Below, in pieces: positions 43,750 through 55,310 of a stretch of 64,000 bases of DNA. The stretch's first letter is position 1, and every line of letters begins with the position of its first letter. The translations under genes and the position numbers were made by a program. Location of the stretch: the NCBI RefSeq assembly GCF_021130785.1, contig NW_025776822.1, positions 58,000-121,999 of the forward strand. Direction: 5' to 3'. The notes under the pieces were generated by a model. That model had not been told where the DNA came from and did not search any database. It worked only from the letters and a program-made list of their open reading frames with translations. The stretch comes from Homalodisca vitripennis (lineage: Eukaryota > Arthropoda > Insecta > Hemiptera > Cicadellidae).

Positions 43750-46700
43750 CTCTCTGGACGTGCTTCTTAGAAGTGATCCTAAAAAATCTTAGAAACGCAA
43801 AGTTACTTCCCTTTTGCCTGTCTGTTTTTGCTCAAACAGTATAGCGGTTAACTAACTACGTTGCAGGGCTATATTGTTGTGTAAATATTCGTATTATTGA
43901 CCAATCAATATTAACTACTAGATAATACAAAATCGAGATCTATATACTAATTTCAATAACCGCCACTTTAAAATCAGGTTGCAATAATGCTCATAATCAC
44001 AAATGAATGTTTATTTAAAATGTTGTATATTACCTAAGGCTATTATCAAATTGTCGGTAACTTATTTTTAGAAAGGGATATTTAATCATAGGAGGATAAA
44101 TCTACTCATCATTTATGATAATGTGATGAATAAATATGCATTTTAGCAGCTGTTTACGTTTAAAAAAACAGATTTACCAAACTCCCCAACATTTGAAATT
44201 TTTCAAATGTTTTTGTGTTTTGTATTTTACTATCACAAATTTTAAAACGCTACCTATTTTTATTTTACATCTTTTAACTTATATAATAATTCCAAAAAAT
44301 CTTTTTAAAGATCATCAAGTGGTAAAATGGTAAAAAATATCGTTACATTTTTCTTAACACGCTGTGTCTATTACACTGCTACGACAGTCTAAAGTAAGCA
44401 TTACACCGAGAGACCTAACTGGAGAAGGATAATCTGGACTTTACTGTAGTGCCGTACACGGAGTGGACATAATCACTAAGGTGAGGTTAAGGTGGGCCAA
44501 GTGTCCATTACACTGATACAACCGTCGTCGTATAAGGTAAGCACAGGACGTGATTTCTCTACAAGAGCTTTTAACTTCATTTCCTTGTTAGGAGCTTCAA
44601 AATTGTGAGCGGATATTTTAGGTTTATTACGTAATAAATATTTTAATTAACAAGATTTAATTAACAATAATTTTTTTTAACAAGATGATAATAGTCTTTA
44701 TATTTTATTCCTGTAATTGAATGTTTAACTCTAGGATCGGTTATAAGAAATTATTAGTAGTAATTTTCCTATTGATAAACTTCATTTAAAGTCCTACGCA
44801 TTGTATACAAGTGTATAATGTTTTTATATTATTTCTGACTGAAAAAAAGAAGATAAGATTGAAAGTAGACGTATTTTTAGATATGGAGAGATTGATTACA
44901 ACAACCCAAAGAACTATTGCTGCCTGCTATAACAAGAGAAACTATAATACAAAATAATATTCATATGTTGAAATACAAAGTTACAGAAAATCCGGGATGA
45001 CCCATATTATAGAACGTGTTTTTATAAACTCAATATTGCAAAGTTTTGATTCTATACATACAATAATACAATAATAAACATTTATTACACGAGGTAAGAA
45101 CGGTTTATTTTCGTTCAAGTTAAATAAACTGGTATAAAGGTAATGCAGCTCTGTTTTTATACTACACCGCTGTGTATTCATTTACAGTCAATAAATTAAT
45201 CGTGACGAGGTTTTTGAAAAAACTGGGAATGGGCCTAGTATCAGAGTCACAGAAAAATCAAACGTGATGAAAAAGTTGATGCCTCGTAACTTTTAAGAGT
45301 AATCAATTTTATACAATTGAAAAAATATGTAAAAAACGAATATGTACAATTATCACGTGTAAAACGATGATGAAGTAGTTCTTAAGGAATTAATGCTTCT
45401 AGTGCTCACTTGATGACAAAAAATAAAATAAATCTGGAAAGCACTGTAGACTTGAAACTATTTTGTAAAATCGTTTAAAAGACAAAGGACATATCGCTAG
45501 AAGTTTAACACAAAGCGTTTGTACAAGCCTGGGAACTGTGTTGTGAAACGTTATTGTTGACGGAAGATCACCAAAGATCAGGGTCTGTCACATTATTGGC
45601 TCAAGAAATCCACCCAGTATCCCGCTCGGTTTTCAGCGTCACACAAGAACTGATCCAGCGTGTCTCATGTGATATTACGTCTCGTTGCCCCCATAGGTTC
45701 TGCTTCTCATTGGCCATTGAAAATATGTACTGAAGCAACAAAATGGATTAGATGTAGCACTATAGGAAGTTACTCAAGAGTGATTAACCACGTCAACACT
45801 CAAATCCAGTGCTCATGTGATTTGCTTTTATTTTTTTTGTATATGATACAATTTTGAGACGGCTCTTACATTAGTTTAAAGCACACTCAACTTTTCGTAG
45901 ACCCTTACATTTTCACTTCTTAAAAGTATGATAGAAAACAATAAAGAAATGTAAATTAATGATTAACTTCTTATTAAAAAAAAACATAATAGTTAAAATT
46001 GTGGAACCACAATGTGATCTCAATGAAACAATAACATAGTCCGTTCCTGTTCCCTGATCTGTCATCATCGCTATGCCAAGATTTGAAAACAATCATAAAA
46101 ACAAATTTGAGCATTGGCTGATAAAAAAATATAAACAATAAAATTTGAATATCTAATCGCTGTTAAACTAAGTAAAATATAGGTAGAAGGAACCACCTAT
46201 TAGGCAAAATGCCTTGGAGGCCCTAAATTTTCTTATTTGCTTTTATATTGAAGAATATAATTTAACAATTGAATTGTATGTAATAATATTACATTCGTTC
46301 AATGATAAAAACATTAATTATTACGTAATTGTTATTTTTTTGTTATTCTGTGGATTTAAGATTAATTTTTAGTTTGTATGTATTTAGCATATTGCTTTTA
46401 CTTTTTTGTTAGACTTGGCAAGGGCATCTTATTTCTCTAAATTTTTATGTCAACGATTCTTATTTATTTATTTATTAATGATTGTGTTTAAGAAATTGCT
46501 TATAAAATTAGGAAATAAAAAATGTACAGTATTATTTATTATTATTATAAAATTTCTACGTGCTATTGTCCGATATTCGGTTATCACTGGATGGTTACCG
46601 CGAGCAAAAAATATTTTGAACTTTGTTCTTTGGTTCAGTCTATAGTAACTAATTTTATTATGTTAATGTTAATATGTCTTAATGGGTAAAGATTTAAAAA

Positions 46701-47184
46701 TAGTGTGCATAAAGCTGACACACCACACGTCTGTTTGGATGTTAGCTTTCCACTTGTAAATTTAGTATGATTTGTTCTGTTCAGTATAGTTTTGCAATTA
46801 AATTTTGACATTGTTATCAATCCGTGGAAGACGTCAGATGTTAGATCTTTAAACGTACTGTATATTCACTTTTTTGCAAATGTCCAAAACTTCCAGTAGC
46901 CTTCTAAACCTTCAAAGATCTCCCATCGACAAAAATTAAATTAAATTAAACACTAAGAAATCTTCAATTATTTAATCCAATTCAGTGTTTGATAAATGAA
47001 TTATAAACAAAAAAAATTGATTTTGAATTCGAAACATTTTGTTGACCTTAATTGAATTATCTTCCGTACAAGGTGTGTAAAGGATTATCCTGATGTTCAT
47101 CACATAAGGCAAGTCACTACGCACATTGCAATCTATACCTCTGCTGTAATATGTTGATGTGGTATTTACCGCTATACTATGTAC
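43750..47184. other. AT-rich, no feature recognised
   Basis: Open frames of 61-79 codons without motifs. The block near 44395-44540 has higher GC and a broken repeat of ATTACAC-type sequence but no interpretable structure. Confidence 0.5.
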
Positions 47185-47245
47185 TTTGATCATCACACAT
47201 TTGACTCATTATCTGACCTAATCACCTTTGACCTTTTTCACTTTC
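47185..47245 (-). repeat. dispersed repeat R5, copy 2, with DR1-like site
   Basis: Contains TCACCTTTGACCT (47222-47234), the complement of the DR1-like site at 8702, with TTTGACTCATT and CTTTGATCAT alongside in matching order. Confidence 0.5.
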
Positions 47246-47723
47246 AAGATTAACGTATTGCGTTTAATAAAGTGTTAGTGTTAGTTGCTGTGTTAATCTT
47301 GCTGAAATAAACAATGTCTTCTAAGTTTCTGTACCAGATTCTTTTATTAATAGAATTGAAAATTACAAAATGAAATTAAAATTTGATTTATTGGATTTGA
47401 AGTTAGGACTATAAATATGTATTTACAAAAGCATTGAAACGCAAAGAAAGATACCAAAAACTAGGGAAACTATTAGAGTCATAAAAGATACCATTTTAAA
47501 AGGTAATATTTAGAGGCAGAACCATTGTAAGCAAATTACATAGTATATATATTAAAAATGCTTTTAAAATAAATTAGATCCTTTCCTTATCTGTTCATAT
47601 ATATTTTGTTAAAGAACACCTTCAAATCACAGCCATCAGCGCACAAAGATCGTCACTTCCTTAGGATATCTTACAACTCTTCAGTAACTCTTGCTCCAAC
47701 TTATTATGTATTTTTAACTAAAA
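47246..47723. other. AT-rich, no feature recognised
   Basis: Nothing was identified. Confidence 0.5.
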
Positions 47724-47945
47724 GAGACAGCTTAAAGATTAGGATAGTGATATATCACTACATAGGAATATGTAGTTCATGTAAAGGGTTGTAAAATAAC
47801 ATGTCTGGAACAGTTCTATTGGGAATGTTAGTTTTGTGTCATTAAAACAGGTAAAGTAAGTCAGTTAATCACTGAAACCTCTATTACTGCAGAATACCCA
47901 TCTGTTATGTTGGTACTACTGCAGAGCCTCTCCGAAGAGACACGA
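47724..47945 (+). repeat. dispersed repeat R1, copy 2
   Basis: Matches 970-1175: ATATCACTACATAGGA, TGTCTGGAACAGTTCTATTG, ATCTGTTATGTTGGTACTAC and CTCCGAAGAGACA. Confidence 0.6.
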
Positions 47946-48519
47946 TAATGGCTTATGGCATTTCATAACACTCATGACATCTCTAATATTACACATCAAA
48001 ATTGTATTCAAACTGTACATCACGATGTAAATTAAACCAATAAAGAGTTAAGAATACACATATTACGTATGTTTAGTTAAATTTAATAATTAAAAATTGA
48101 AGGAAATTCCAGATTTCATATTTCGTATGCTGTCTTTAACAGTTACATCATGATAATAATTTTCTCTGGTTAAATAATTACAAGGTTTCTAAGCTTACAT
48201 GACAGTACAAGAATAAATTGAATTCTAAACTGTGCAAACTAACCCAAGCAAAATGATGCTTACTCACCTACACAATAGTCTGCTATGCCTCACTGAGATG
48301 TTAAGATACTGTGTAGCCACTGAACATTATTTGCTATGGACTCAACGCTCCTAATACCAAGGCGAGTACCCTTAGTAACTAGCCACTGTTTCTGGAGAGG
48401 CAATCCACCATTGAGATCTGTTTTTCTATATTCCGTACACATTTAAAACTATACATTTGTTATAATGTTGGTTTGTAACAAAAACTTAAATTAGCATAGA
48501 TAAGGTTAAAATAAATTAT

Positions 48520-48605
48520 GAGAGAGGGTGAGATGAGGGAGGAAGAGAGAGAAAGAAAGAGTGCGAGAAGGGGGAAGGAGGGAAAGAGAGTGAGAGGGAG
48601 GTGGT
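48520..48605. repeat. polypurine tract (GA-rich)
   Basis: About 85 bases almost entirely of G and A on the plus strand, with GAGAGAGAAAGAAAGAG and GGGGGAAGGAGGGAAAGAGA. The minus-strand 92-codon frame over it (serine/leucine-rich) is compositional. Confidence 0.85.
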
Positions 48606-48954
48606 AGAATATCGTGGCCGCAGGATATCCTCTCCTGTACGCAGAAACGGCAGATCTGTGAGTCATCTTGCGAAGGTGGCGGTGGTGGACGTGGTCCTGG
48701 TAGATTGAAATCATTGTATCTCCCACCAGTCTATCCATTTGTTCTAATTCTGACCCATGGTTTTACGCTACTATTGTTCCTGTACTTCCAACGAAACTAT
48801 TTCTAAAATTATGTTATATTTAAAGACATCAGTGTTTTAAAATTTTTAACTAAGCTATATGAATTTAATAAATTGCAAATCTGAAATTGATTTTTTAAGT
48901 GTCGACAAAAATCATTTGTTTTTCGTTTCTTTCCGGTGCCATGTATATGTCTGA

Positions 48955-49750
48955 CACTTAATTGTTTAAGAATGTACTGAATTTGTTTAGAAAAAAGATG
49001 ATTGTGATCTAAATGATTTTTACTAAACTCAACTAACTTATTACCAATGTATTTTATTTGCATTTTATAGCTGTATAAGCTGAACCCTTAATTTCAAAAA
49101 TATTTACTATGTAAATATAGAAATAATAATTGAACACATTGTAAAAAATATGAATAATTCAATGACTCATTGTAAAGCCAGATAATTTCAACTATTTGTA
49201 CTTTCTTTTATTCTCACTCTATGAACTCTTTTGTTATTACACAATTTGCTGCATCATGTGGCAACAATAATTACAACTGGTTACAACATTGTCACTTCGA
49301 AACCGCTATATGAACTGATTGTGGAAATAACAGTCAGACAATGATCACGCCCATTTCAATCCCGCATTGTTTTGTCGCTAAATTCTTCACTTAAATCCAT
49401 ATATACTATGTTTGTATTAAATTATTCCTTCTTCGTTTGCAAAAAAATAGGAAGTTGACAGCAACACAAACACAACTACAACACAGAGTAATTCTAAACA
49501 AAGTCTCGTCAAATTAAAAAAAAAATATACCTAAAATATTAAAATATAGACATAGTTTCCTTAAGATAACCGTCATAAAATAAAAAGTTTTACTATATAT
49601 AAGTTAAGCTTTAAAATACATCAAAGTTATTAAATTATTGCATCCAGTTTTCACTAAAAGTGTTTTTGATCACATTAATAATTTTTTTATCCATGAAAAT
49701 AGTTACATTTTCAACGTGTTTAATGAGAAACGGTGTTGCGGGTGCTCTCA
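48955..49750 (-). repeat. dispersed repeat R10, copy 1 (about 800 bp)
   Basis: Reverse-complement homologue of 60073-62225. Shared blocks include ATTGTGATCTAAATGATTTT (49002), CATTGTCACTTCGAAACCG (about 49288), GTCAGACAATGATCA (about 49333) and GTGTTGCGGGTGCTCTCAAA (49733). The class is unknown and no coding potential is seen. Confidence 0.75.
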
Positions 49751-49804
49751 AATAATATATTTAAACTATATTTTGTGTAGACATTAAAAAAACTTTAATT
49801 ATAT

Positions 49805-50012
49805 GCTAGAGCGAGTTCCCACAAGGTTAAGACGTTGGACTCTACATTACAGTTAGAGAGAATGCAAATTCAAATCCTAGCTATTAGCGTTTCACCTTTT
49901 ATCAGTATCATCGAACTTGTACTGCATCGACTCTTCCATTTATTCTGTTTGATAAGATTCTCACATAGGTCAGTGTCCTTGAGGGCCGGCAGAATAAGTG
50001 TAAAAAGAGTTC
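49805..50012 (+). mobile_element. tRNA-derived SINE-like element, copy 1
   Basis: AGGTTAAGACG (49824) resembles an RNA polymerase III A box and AATTCAAATCC (49868) a B box, spaced as in tRNA-derived SINEs. The downstream body, with TTTATCAGTA, TTTATTCTGTTTGATA and AGTGTCCTTGAGGGCCGGC, is shared with 63725-63925. The 64-codon frame at 49835 is incidental. Confidence 0.6.
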
Positions 50013-50582
<570 letters not shown>

Positions 50583-50704
50583 AAGAGAGGTTTATAGTTG
50601 ATAGGGTAAAGGGAATGTGAATGTGTAAGGAGAGACAGGACGTTGACGTGTGTTATGATTGATGGAAGTCTGTACGGTAGTACTTAAGGGTACATACCTA
50701 CGGC

Positions 50705-50900
50705 AATTATTGGCTGAGCGCTAGTAAATCCTATCCCCCGGTGTGCTGGAACAGTTTAATCCCTTTCCACCCGTCTGGCCGCAAGATATCTACATAATGA
50801 ACTGATATATAGACTTGAAACTTTGCATGAAGATTTATTTCTATATAATGACATTTTCAGTTTGACTATATTTGATTGGTCTTATATTTAACCATAATTA
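50705..50900 (+). repeat. dispersed repeat R6, copy
   Basis: TTGGCTGAGCGCTAG, AAATCCTATC, CCGTCTGGCCGCAAGATATC, AATGAACTGATATATAGACT and TGAAACTTTGCATGAAGATT. It shares the first two blocks with 2690-2800 and the later ones with 33885-34060. Confidence 0.55.
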
Positions 50901-51780
50901 AAAGGATAAAACGTCGATTAAATAAATTTGAGAACAAACTGAGCATGGTTTCTTTCAACCATGTAAATTGGGGTGATACTACTACTACTACTACTACTAT
51001 TACTACACATATATGTGCAGTATCAACTTTTTAATAAGGTATGTTTTGCTTTAGACTTAATATTATTGATTACTCGCTCGTTATGCACTTTCTTGCAGAA
51101 CGCTTTTAGACCTTAATAGTTAAACACTTATATTAGACATGCAACGGAAAGATCTCGTTAAAATCTTTATTTATCTTTCTTCTATAATCACAGCTTAGAT
51201 ACTTGGATCATAGAACGTTATTATATTTATTCTTGTTTTACCTATTTCCTCAGAAAATATATCTCCTTGGGAATTTAAAGGAAAAGAATACACATAAACA
51301 TCAAAATATAGAAGCACAAATCAGAACGTAACAAAAGTGTTAGCGCACAGACAGAGGGTATGTTGACGGACGGACTTTAAGTTTAATTTTTGATCCTAAC
51401 CTAGCTCATACTTAAGTCCATAAGAAAGGCAGAGAGACAGACGGATTCCCATAGCGTTTTTAATCCCAAAATTCACAAGAATCTTCTTAGGACTACGAGT
51501 ATTATGTGCCAAGTTTTAAGTATCTAGGAATGTTCTACTAAGACTTATCACGTAAGGGGAGAGATCACCAGAAGAGTTCAAGAATGCCCTTCCAGGTCCT
51601 TAGTAAAGAGCTAAGTGACTGTAGTACTAAAGAGTCAGTATTTATGTAAGAATTACGGCTTATGTAGTATTTCATGACATCCTTAATAGAAGCTATCCTT
51701 ATACAAAGTGAGGCTCTATTTCTTGCAACGTGTGCTTTTATATTACGCTGGTTTCTGTATAGGAAACAAATTATTAAGAA
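50901..51780. other. AT-rich, no gene recognised
   Basis: A (CTA)n run lies near 50979-50999. R6-like GACAGACGG pieces lie near 51350 and 51430. An 84-codon minus-strand frame at 51565 has no motif. Confidence 0.45.
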
Positions 51781-53167
51781 AGAAATGTATAAGAAAGGCT
51801 CGAGAACCTCGTGTGACAATTACAGACCTATCTCCCTAGTTTCGACCTTTTCTAAGATAATTGAAAAATTAATGAAGCAAAAACTCATAAATTTTTTGTC
51901 AAAAACAAAATTTTTTAGCAAAAATCAATATGGTTTTAGAGAAGGGCTTAACACGGAATCTGCTATTCTTAATCTTGTTAAATCGATAAACAAAGGGATA
52001 AATAATACGAAGAAAGTCAGTGGGTTGTTCTTGGGTATCAAAAAGGCTTTTGACACGGTCAACCACAACATTTTATTAAAAAAAATGTACAAGAGTGGAA
52101 TAAGAGGCGTTGCGTATGATTGGTTTCATAGTTATCTCAAGAATAGGCGACAACGCGTTAGAATAAATGGCGTACTGAGCGAAAGTGCCATAATTAAGTA
52201 TGGGGTTCCTCAAGGCTCAGTTTTGGGTCCAATTTTGTTTTTAATATACATAAATGACTTGTATAATGGCAATTTCAAAGGGTTGGTAACATCATTTGCT
52301 GACGATACAGCTATAACTTACATCAAAGGCAGTAATGTGGAAATTCAAGAAGCTATGAATGCAGATTTGGCTGCTCTCAGATATTGGTTCGCAGTTAATA
52401 AAATGATTTTAAGTCCTGAAAAAACTGTTTATTTGAATTTTTCCTTAAGACAAACGTGTATACTTTTAAATCCTGTAACTTATAAATGTGTTGACTGTTT
52501 AACAAAATATACGGCCTGTAGTCAGAATTGTGTAAATTTAAAACAATGTAACAATATTAAATACCTTGGCATATTTTTGGATGAAAATTTAAATTGGAAA
52601 ATACATGTATCAAGATTAGTAGGGCAGCTCAGCAATCATCTAAGAATTTTTTATTTCCTTAAAGATATATGCAGCAGTGAAGTGTTACGTACCGTATACT
52701 TTTCGCTTGTTCACAGCAAACTGGAATACGCAATTTCAGCCTGGGGTGGTACTTATGCAACGAATTTAAATTCTTTAATTGTTTTACAAAAACAATTCAT
52801 TCGTATAATTAATAAATCTAAGTCGAAGGAGCCATCTTTTCCATTATTTAGTCAAACAAAAATTTTACCAGTAAGATATATTTATGTTTTTAAAGTTTTG
52901 AAATTTTTCCACATAAATCGTGATAAATATGCCGCAAGAGAAGAGGTTTTACATAGTATGGCATTGCGAAATAGAAGGAATTTTTGTGTCCCGAAACCCT
53001 ATATAGATTATTTTAGAAAAACATTTAATTTTATAGCTCCTCGTATATATAACGTTATTCCTGGAAATATAAAAGCTTTACCAAGTTTAAAGTTATTTTT
53101 ACGCAGTCTAAGAAGCTGGTTGTTCAAACAAGACAGTATAGACTACCTATTCAATGTAGTGGGCTAA
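51674..53167 (+). pseudogene. LINE reverse transcriptase, truncated and catalytically altered
   Basis: The open frame spans 497 codons, but the first 35-40 residues derive from flanking DNA. RT homology begins at MYKKGSRTSCDNYRPISLV. RT blocks follow in order: FSKIIEKLM and KNQYGFREGLNT (fingers), FLGIKKAFDTV (motif A, G121), YGVPQGSVLGPILFLIYIND (motif B), SFADDTAI (motif C, D210-D211) and NKMILSPEKT (motif D). Thumb-like and C-terminal parts run to FLRSLRSWLF. Motif A normally has Asp at the position of G121 (GGT at 52034-52036; one base from GAT), so polymerase activity should be lost. The N-terminal endonuclease and any first ORF are absent. No frameshift follows, so inactivation is recent or the altered residue predates insertion. 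Confidence 0.85.
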
Positions 53168-54027
53168 GGCGTGACTTGTGGCTGGGGCGCCTCGCATTAC
53201 TGCCTTCCATGCATGGACTGAGCTTTGACGGGCGGAGTGTCTCCGCTCAGAGCCGCATGATGGAGCAAGTGGCGAGGATGCCTTCAGTCTGAGTGGCGAC
53301 CTTGCAGCAACATTCACAACAATTCGTACACTTACACCTACATACAATATTATCTAAGTAAAGAATGCACCCATACCAACACATAAACCGACACACACTC
53401 ACACACACAAAACGCTGCTCAAATCACGAAAACCTACAGACAGACAAAGTCATTTTTTTTTCTTTTTTAGTTTTTTTCTTGACACATTTAAACTTTTACG
53501 GCCAAAATTAGGGACATATGATCAGCACCTAAAAAGAATATTTTCCTATCATTATTTGTAGTGTATTAATTATATAATGAGTAAGCTACTATATTATTTA
53601 TTTAATTATTATGCTCGACTTATAATATTTTGTCAATGTAGAAGATGTACCTCTGCACAGGCTTGCCTTTAGAGGTATATTATATTTCCCAAAATATAAA
53701 AAAAGATGAATTATTTAGAGCTGGGGGAGAGTATTTTAAGTATGTTAGTTAACCAAAACGTGTTTTTTTTATTTTTTATTTTAATTTTAGTATATTCTAG
53801 GAAAACAGTTTAGTTAAACTTTTAGATTATATTGATGTCTATGTAAATATTAATATTTTAATTTTGTGAGCTTCAATCATCTTAGTGTAAATCTTATAGC
53901 ATATTTTTTCTGGTCGACACCCTGGCAGGTCAAGGACTTTATTGTATACATATCTGTTATTGTTTATTATGTATTAACTATGTTTTATTTTTGGGAAATA
54001 AATATTTTCTTTCTTTCTTTTCTTTCG
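51780..54027 (+). mobile_element. 5'-truncated LINE (CR1/L2/jockey group), about 2.25 kb
   Basis: Coding homology starts abruptly near 51780 and the element ends with AATAAATATTTTCTTTCTTT (about 53998-54017), a microsatellite-type 3' tail found on many CR1/L2-like LINEs. A GC-rich 3' UTR start (53168-53300) follows the stop codon. 5' truncation is typical of LINE insertion. No target duplication was identified. The clade call is by recall of the RT C-terminal style and is approximate. Confidence 0.75.
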
Positions 54028-55239
54028 ATTAACTTGTCTGACAAGTCATGCAAGATATATAGTTACATATTTCTGCAACGTGTTACAAATGTAAGTTCAT
54101 AAGAAAATTACTTCAGAGCAAGCAAAATTACAATTATAAAATCCGTTTTACCATTGAAAACAGAAAACACTGAAAGCACTTAGTTTGTAGAAAGAAGCCA
54201 TCGAGAATAAAATACTTTTGTAAAAGCGACGACTTCTTTTTAAACGAAGTTAATACATTTGTAACTTTTAACTTTCATTTATGTCACTAAGTAATTTATA
54301 TAAATCACTTACCTAAATTCTTAAGTTTTAAGATTCTTCAGTATATGTTTTAGTTTCCCTCGATTGGCATATTAACGTAACTGAACACTCTATTAATTTG
54401 TTGTAGTGGTTTGTATATTTACCATCAGTACTGGATTTAAGCCTGAGAAAAACATATATTCAATATCACGTGTCGCGTAGCAAGCTTCACTGAAGTGATG
54501 TGTAACATTTTAAGTATATTCCTAAATGTGATACAATGTATATATGTATTCTATTGTTTCTCGTTGCCATGATGGTAATATATAACGTGTTTACTAACGC
54601 TCAGCTAAATTCAAATGCGTGACATGTACAATAATAGAACGGGATATTGCTTGTAATGAAACTAAGCTTCATGGATAATGTCCTTGGTGAATTTTATTAG
54701 ACTGCTTTTATGGTTAACAATGTTAGCAACAAGAAACTAGGTGAATAATACAAACAAACTGGGTACAGTTATGTTACATTTTAACATGTATTCTAGCAAC
54801 ACATTATTAATTGGTATTATTCTTGCTAAAACTGTAACAAAGTCTGTTACAGGACACGTAGTGTTGCGTACCTTGTACATTAGTAATAGTAATAGTTTTT
54901 ATAGCATGTTAAAATATTCTACCCTGATTTTAACCTGAAGTGCTTTTCGTAAGTATTGGGTTGTATTGAATTTTCTTAACCTGCCTCTGTATTTAAATTA
55001 ATTTTAAAAGCATATTTAAAGTTGGAGAATAGAACAATATAAGAAGCATTAAACGATATGAAACAGGAAAGACGAGAAGCCCGTCATCAGGTCACGAAAA
55101 TTTTAGTATCCAGCTGATATACATATTTCAATAGATCATCACTACTAAATACTGTACTTGTAGTTTATGATTTACAAACATGAGGCTGTAAATGGTTCTG
55201 GAGTGTACCGAAGCGGGGAAGAGATACCGGAGGCTGTAT
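54028..55239. other. AT-rich, one R6-related fragment
   Basis: Fragment near 54597-54640 matches 36750-36785. No gene is recognised. Confidence 0.45.
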
Positions 55240-55310
55240 CTCTCTTCAGCCGGAAAATTGTGTCCGAACCTCGTCTCTTCAAATTGAGTTATGTAATGTA
55301 GAGATCTGAT
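55240..55310 (+). repeat. dispersed repeat R9, copy 1
   Basis: CAGCCGGAAAATTGTGTCCG, AACCTCGTCTC and AAATTGAGTTATGTA. Related copies: 63425-63480 (CTCGGAAAATTGTGTCCAA, ACCTCGACC), 57000-57050 and 57195-57265. Confidence 0.5.

Noticed and set aside
48460..48738. 92-codon serine/leucine-rich minus-strand frame
   Set aside because: Low-complexity translation of the polypurine tract.
53147..53347. 66-codon minus-strand frame after the LINE RT
   Set aside because: Antisense of the GC-rich LINE 3' untranslated region.
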